Source: Cristatella mucedo | Taxonomy: Eukaryota; Bryozoa; Phylactolaemata; Cristatellidae | DNA length: 64,000 nt | Assembly: GCA_009760855.2 (NCBI GenBank) | Contig: WPIO01000021.1 | Span: forward strand, 3,322,501 to 3,386,500 | Direction: 5' to 3' | Shown here: positions 59,130-64,000 of the stretch, one piece after another | Layout: every line of letters starts with the position of its first letter | Position numbering within the stretch: position 1 is the stretch's first letter | Position numbers and translations under genes: made by a program | The notes under the pieces: generated by a model | Told to the model about the DNA's origin: nothing | Database searches by the model: none | Seen by the model: the letters and a program-made list of their open reading frames with translations, nothing else

Positions 59130-60810
59130 TTCACTTAGTCAACTGCTTCTAAATTGCCTCTTCCTTGACTTTGTGCGATGCCCAGTAGCTAGATTGTGGC
59201 GCTTTAGGCTCCAAAAACAGTCGTCAATGTTAATATTCCAGCGGCCTTGATATCTAAGCCTCATTTCACGAACATCCTGAAGAAACCTTTTACTCTGCTC
59301 CTGCCTCAATGCTCCTAAATTTGATGAGAAATAGCTAAGTTGAGAGGTTACCAAATGTATCTTATCTTAACACTCATTCTGCTGCCAAGTGCCTCGTAGC
59401 GCCGAATCATGTTCTCAATGATTCGCGTGCAGTCAGCAGACTTGCGATTGCCGAGAAAGTTCTCTACCACAGACTTAAGCTCCTTACGTACCTGCAACTC
59501 CAACCAAGTCATCTTGAATGTAAACTGCGTGTATTTGAACAATTCTCTTATCTGTGGACAAACAAATTGCCAGCTAATATCTTTGTCTTGCTAATGTGAG
59601 AAAAACTTGCTTGTATCTACTTAAGGGTATCGCCTTCTTGGCACAGAGCCTTAGCGTAGTTCTCGTTAGCCCAAGCTTTATGTGCATGGAAAAAGTAGCA
59701 ATTTCTTGCTGTCGACAAGAAGAGGCTCTCGGATGTTGTCACTACCAGGCACAAAATGTGCTCGCTCTGGCCAGTCTTTCTGTCGGTGATGAAGAGCATC
59801 AGTGCGACCATCCAGCAGACATGTCAAAAAGGACGGATATTTTGTGTAGTCACCTTGAAGTCCAAGCAGGAGGATGATGACCTTCAAATTTCCGCATACC
59901 TGCCACTGGGTTTGATCATATTTAATTTCATCGAGACGTATTTTTGTGTCTCCGCAAGTCTTTTTTATCTGTGCCGAATGTGCAATCGGCATAGAGGGAA
60001 GTTCGTTTCCATAGTGACGTAAAACACCATTTAACCTGGAGTTCGATTAATCAATGAAGAGTTTCTACTCAGTTGGATCACAGCACTTTTCCATTTGGTT
60101 AACTAAACCTTCGACGTTTCTGCGAAAGACTAGTGAATTCTTTGTCTAAAAGTACGAAAGAAACTTTTTTCACGATGTCTATGCCACAAAATGTAGTATC
60201 CAGAGCAAGAAAATTTCTCTCTTTCAATCTAGAACGAGGATTTCAGCCGACTATTTGTGCTGGTCAACGTCTCTCGCTAAGTAATCTAAATAAGATTTTG
60301 ACATTTTTTTAGGCGTTGGAACGTCAAAAGCATCACATTTTTCACCAACCTCACTTCAGTTGAACTCTAATCGCTGTCAGTCAATATCAAATCAAGTGTA
60401 ATAGGTGTAACAGGAACTCCCACACAATTGCTGTGCGGTACAAATTGCATCGCTGACAGTAGAATTAGATATTGAATTTTATGCAAAGTCTTTTTTTCCG
60501 AAATCTTGTACTTTAGTGATGAAGAAATGCAACTTAAAAATGTGGTCAGTTTTTTCTCTCCAAATCTTTGATAGTCAAAATGATATGCATTTACTTTGAC
60601 CGTTAAACAACTGTCTCAAATTTTCCATACACGGCCGGTACACCACATGTAATGCCCGTGTCCTGTCCTGATCTCCCAGTTTGCATCTGAAGTAGGCACA
60701 ATAGCACTGTTTGATTAACGTAGTAATCCGTAGCAGCTGCTCTTTTGTCAGGAATCTTGCGAAGATGTAGCAGAATGTATGCCGAGAATTCTTACACTTC
60801 TTTGGCATTG
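59130..60810 (-). pseudogene. broken copy of an uncharacterised multi-copy protein family
   Basis: Minus-strand pieces in order. N-terminus at 60808-60575: MPKKCKNSRHTFCYIFARF, then LIKQCYCAYFRCKLGDQDR. Around 60050-59950 lies a scarcely open stretch with VTMETNFPLCRLHI. Then 59992-59678: CGDTKIRLDEIKYDQTQWQV, CGNLKVIILLLGLQGDYTKY. Then NENYAKALCQEGDTLK (59640), KSVVENFLGNRKSADCTRII and ALGSRMSVKIRYIW (59470-59348), LSYFSSNLGALRQEQSKRFL and RLRYQGRWNIN, FWSLKRH (59340-59200). I recognise this order from large families of predicted proteins in arthropod and cnidarian genomes with no known function, probably spread by a mobile element; I cannot name the superfamily. The N-terminal Cys/His positions of that family are partly lost (CYIF for CxxC). 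At least four frameshifts. The host stretch is visibly more AT-rich than its surroundings. Confidence 0.75.
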
Positions 60811-61149
60811 TAAATCAAAAAACACCCATTGATTTAAACAACCGTGTCAACCAACAGAGTGGCTAATTGTTCTACGAAAAATAACACGCAACATGTATGC
60901 CATTAAGTGACTGTAACAAGTAAACTTAAGGAAAGCCATATCATTATACCTAATACGTAATGTTAAAATGCATCCGATTTCTTGGTAAAAAAATCTGCCA
61001 AAGCAAAACAAAACACACCAAATATCATCATTTTCAATGTATATTTGGAAAATAGTAACAAATACCAAACAATTGATGGGATGCAGTCCAGTGCAATAAT
61101 GTTTTGAGGTTCCTGAGTTGTAAGGGCTCGGAACAGACTTTGTGATATC
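60811..61149. other. AT-rich flank, no gene recognised
   Basis: Continues the AT-rich composition of the pseudogene on its 5' side. No terminal repeat was recognised. Confidence 0.4.
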
Positions 61150-61290
61150 TCCTGGGTTTTAGCCCAGGGATAATGTGCTCTCATTTCATGACAAAGGTCG
61201 AGGGTTCGAGTCTTGCAGTGGGTGATTCTTTAAAGCCGTCAAGGCTCTTTTCCGCTCTAAAAACAAAGCTGTTAAATCAGCTACAAAACG
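61150..61290 (+). mobile_element. SINE-A
   Basis: B-box GGGTTCGAGTCTTGCAGTGG at about 61202, then GTGATTCTTTAAAGCCGTCA, AGGCTCTTTTCCGCTC and AAACAAAGCTGTTAAATCAG. Confidence 0.82.
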
Positions 61291-61294
61291 GGAT

Positions 61295-62116
61295 AATCTA
61301 TAGACGAGGCCGCAGAAAAGCCAACCCCATGAGATAAGCAGTCAGTTGTGATTACAGACCTGGCGTTGGCCAATTGGAGCTGATTTGAGCTCTAGGCCAC
61401 AAAACTGTTGGTGTTGGTCGCGACCGCAGTTGAACGCCTGCAACCCTCCCCTGCTGTCAATTAGACTTGCCTACGTTATGGAACCGAGCTGGTAAGAGAT
61501 GTGGGTATGCAGTGGCGTTCCTCGGATATTTTTCGCCCGGAGACGAACTACACAGGTGGCGCCTCACCCTCCCCAGTATGAAGCGCCCATTTTGGCCTGA
61601 TTCAACGCCCCTGATCCCGCACCCGGAGACATACGCCTCCTGCCCTCTTCGAAATGACACTGTGTAAAGATATGAGCGCTCTTCGTTGCCGCCACGATAC
61701 TGCTACTGTCGGAATGCCTGCGTACATTGTTGCAGCACCTATAAGTTGCTAGCCCTGCGACAAGGTTTAGGCGTCATCGGTACTCGTCAGGCGTCGGCTG
61801 AGACTAGAACCAATGCGAGCGCCGTGCTTGAAGCCTAGTTCTGACCGGACGTGGAAACCGATCACCACGACTGTAACAGAGTAATCGTCAGCCTGCCTTG
61901 CCGATAGCGTCCTATACTTCGAAAGGCTTATGATATACAGAATCCATTCGCCGCCTCCAATTGACGGCAGTCATTAAGATCCGCAATCAGACACGGGGTA
62001 TTTCCGTTCTCGTAATCAGGGCACCATCTGTCGAAGCTACTTTTTCCAAAGAAATAGTGACCGGCCTTCGCTCTCTGAATGCGTTCCACGAAAAGCTGCC
62101 CGATTCACGATAGGGG
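61295..62116. other. intergenic, no gene recognised
   Basis: No gene or element was recognised. Confidence 0.45.
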
Positions 62117-62362
62117 GTGGGTGATGACTATGCCAGTACAGTGCACTCCCACGCGGACCTTAGGATCCTTCAGTTTCAAACTCGACTGCCACGGCGGTTG
62201 CAGAATAGCATCTCGTCCGCCGAATTGTCCGTATTTGCACAGCGGCTGCATGCAAAAAGCGAGGAGGGAGTGAGAACGGCGGAGGAGCAACTAAGCGTTC
62301 GCCTCCAGCAGGAGAGAGGCACTGCTGCCGTGCAGAATGAACGTGTAAGTGCTGAAGGATAG
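62117..62362 (+). CDS. possible coiled-coil exon, unconfirmed
   Basis: An 81-codon frame whose second half is rich in Glu, Gln, Arg, Ala and Leu with coiled-coil character (FAQRLHAKSEEGVRTAEEQL, SVRLQQERGTAAV). A good splice-donor match, CGT/GTAAGT, follows at 62345, and CAG sites upstream (about 62137-62142) could serve as acceptors, so the true exon might be about 62143-62344. No family was recognised and no partner exon is in view. It may equally be chance. Confidence 0.2.
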   Translation: MGDDYASTVHSHADLRILQFQTRLPRRLQNSISSAELSVFAQRLHAKSEEGVRTAEEQLSVRLQQERGTAAVQNERVSAEG

Positions 62363-62439
62363 CTGCGATTACTCAGCGCGTCAGCGTGACGGTTACAGCT
62401 AATGGACTGCCGTGCACAGCTCAGGCTCTGTGCGCGGAG

Positions 62440-62525
62440 AAGCTTCAGAGCAGAGCAGAGCTACTCCAGAGCAGAGCATAGCAGGTCGGAGCATCTCTAG
62501 AGCAGAGCAGAGCAGAGCAGAGTAT
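62440..62525. repeat. AGAGC pentanucleotide repeat
   Basis: AGAGC units, interrupted at 62460-62500 and clean at 62500-62524. Confidence 0.85.
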
Positions 62526-62652
62526 TCGCCCTGTTCATGCGTTCGTTTATACTGTGGAATGATACAGAGAAAAAAAACAAAAAAGAGTGCTCTGCAATAT
62601 ATGTAGATACACACATGATAAATCACTTCCTTCTATTACTCAGTCTCTCTCT

Positions 62653-62679
62653 CAATATATATATATATATATATATATT
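62653..62679. repeat. TA microsatellite, left flank of RLE LINE
   Basis: (AT)n of about 26 bp ends immediately at the 3' end of the element that follows. Confidence 0.9.
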
Positions 62680-63565
62680 ATTTATTTAAAAGTGTTTAGT
62701 GTTTTCATATACATTTACATTAACCGGCGGTGTCCAGCCCTGCCGGGTCGAGGGTGCCACCCGCGCCGCCCGCCGGGGCAGGAGCCTGGACCCTGCGGCT
62801 TCCGAGCCGGTAAAGGCGGGAGTCAAAGGAGACGCACAGCAGCCGCAATGCCGTTCGCTCCGCGCGTGGAATGCCGAGGTCGGCCAGGCAAGCTTCATTG
62901 TTTGGGCACCAGCTGCCGAGAGTCATAACGACGTAGAGCTACACCACCGACCGGTAGCCAGCGGTTAGGAAAGACCGGGCAATTGCCGAATACTTATCGG
63001 CCTTCTCCCGGGCCACCACCGATAGGGCATCCTCGCTGCCGTCGATCGGCACTGTCACATCGATGATTACCAGGTCCGGCTTGAGAGTCGGACCACCAGC
63101 AAGCCGGGGGGGGGAGGGCGGCCTGCCGACATGCAGGTGAGCGCTGTGGCCGGAAGAGCTCTGACTATGCGGCCCAGAACCAGGTTGTGTAGGGCCGTTA
63201 TTGCATGCAGCATCGGCCGGCAGTGGCTCAGTGCGTGTAAAACGGTCTCTGCCTCCGCGCGGCATAGGCGGCAGCTGCAACCGTCCCGCGGCATGCCTGG
63301 CTCCTGGCAGCAGCCATTGGCAGCACGTCCAGGTGCGCTCGGTGCACGAACCGCCAAGCCCGGAACGACAGGCCAAGAACCGTGGTCAGGAAGTGACTGT
63401 GGTGAATCTGTCCGTAGCCCGGCATCCGCTGACCTGTGCAAGCTAAGCCGCTGACCTGTGCCGGCTATGCCGCCCAAGCCCGGCCTTCCTCGAGCCTGGC
63501 AAACTCCCGCAGCTTCGCGATCGCAACTCGCGGCACTATCGAGTGCTTGATGACGTCAGGATCGC

Positions 63566-63568
<3 letters not shown>
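62680..63568 (-). pseudogene. R2/NeSL/R4-type LINE 3' part with restriction-like endonuclease
   Basis: Minus strand in order. [20 protein letters not shown] (63.54-63.48 kb). FRAWRFVHRAHLDVLPMAA (about 63.37-63.3 kb), the R2-like block before the zinc knuckle. CRLCRAEAETVLHALSHC (63.27-63.2 kb), a C-x2-C-x8-H-x4-C knuckle. KPDLVIIDVTVPIDGSEDAL and EKADKYSAIARSFLTAGY (63.09-62.94 kb), the PD...D/K restriction-like endonuclease core. Then, after one stop, MTLGSWCPNNEACLADLGIP. These blocks occupy three frames, so at least two frameshifts plus a stop disable it; one shift falls near the G/C run at 63107-63115. The reverse transcriptase is lost by 5' truncation. The short 3' UTR ends AAATAAATA next to the TA repeat. 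Confidence 0.85.
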
Positions 63569-63628
<60 letters not shown>

Positions 63629-63633
63629 ATGTA

Positions 63634-63672
<39 letters not shown>

Positions 63673-63674
63673 AT

Positions 63675-63712
<38 letters not shown>

Positions 63713-63721
63713 ATATATGTA

Positions 63722-63767
<46 letters not shown>

Positions 63768-63800
63768 TATACATATAAGAGAGAGAGAGAGAGAGAACAA
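63569..63800. repeat. TA/TG compound microsatellite and GA tract
   Basis: (TA)n with GTGTGT and GTATAT interruptions from 63569 to about 63764, then (GA)n at 63779-63796. The Tyr-Ile and His-Thr polymers predicted here are artefacts. Confidence 0.97.
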
Positions 63801-63899
63801 GAAGACAACCGCTTGCAAAACTAGTATGGACCTGCAGAATCTGTTGACTTTCTGTAGATTTTTGAAAACAGTATAAATAGGTATATACTAATAGGTATA

Positions 63900-64000
63900 A
63901 TATAATAATAATAATATTGCACTTGATAAAGCGCCCTCAGAGAACTTAATCTCTTTCTAGGCGCTTTACATTTGCTGCAAAGTGATATGCAATAGAATAG
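63900..64000 (-). mobile_element. LINE-A 3' end, continues beyond window
   Basis: The AATAATAATAATATTGCACT tail is followed by GATAAAGCGCCCTCAGAGAA, CTTAATCTCTTTCTAGGCGC and TTTACATTTGCTGCAAAG. A clean LINE-A terminus, cut by the window edge. Confidence 0.9.

Overview
The window looks like nuclear DNA of an invertebrate animal. The evidence is one spliced SOX-family transcription factor gene with canonical GT/AG splice sites, very long spacers, abundant microsatellites (CA, TA, CT, GA/GACA) and dense non-LTR retrotransposon and tRNA-derived SINE debris. I cannot name the species or phylum from sequence alone. There is no bacterial-type gene organisation, and I see no rRNA gene, no intact tRNA gene and no CRISPR array.

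The one convincing intact host gene is a two-exon SoxF-type gene (Sox7/17/18, fly Sox15 group) on the minus strand: exon 1 34481-34196, intron 34195-31486, exon 2 31485-29900. It encodes 623 residues, and the intron interrupts the HMG box. A 23-bp-arm hairpin lies 373 bp upstream of its start codon. GC-rich CpG-bearing stretches (about 33.2-34.9, 35.7-36.8 and 40.1-40.6 kb) surround it.

Most of the rest is mobile DNA. (1) LINE-A, a CR1/L2-type non-LTR retrotransposon, has about 18 copies or tails. The longest are 37.2-39.9 kb and 53.0-55.3 kb; 44.6-45.7 and 48.2-48.7 kb are young copies differing at about 3% of sites. Its 3' end is a stem-loop followed by an AAT/ATT tail. (2) LINE-B is a related element with two head-to-head copies at 19.3-20.25 kb and one at 49.3 kb. 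(3) LINE-C is a degraded copy at 20.7-24.05 kb, broken by at least two insertions, one of which (22223-23062) has a 10-bp target-site duplication and contains a plant-type telomere-like CCCTAAA array. (4) A restriction-like-endonuclease LINE of the R2/NeSL/R4 type (62.68-63.57 kb) sits between two TA microsatellites. (5) A Ty3/Gypsy reverse-transcriptase fossil lies at 43.3-44.2 kb. (6) DNA transposons: a complete but internally deleted pogo/Tigger element (12377-13585) and a Tc1-like transposase remnant (1.38-1.76 kb). (7) There are two tRNA-derived SINE families; SINE-B shares its 3' end with LINE-A.

An AT-rich stretch at 59.1-60.8 kb holds a broken minus-strand copy of a multi-copy protein family that I recall as uncharacterised predicted proteins in arthropods and cnidarians. 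The intervals not listed otherwise (4.7-7.1, 7.3-8.8, 15.8-19.3, 25.3-29.0, 41.5-43.3, 46.5-47.7 and 49.9-51.2 kb) show no coding signal that I can support.
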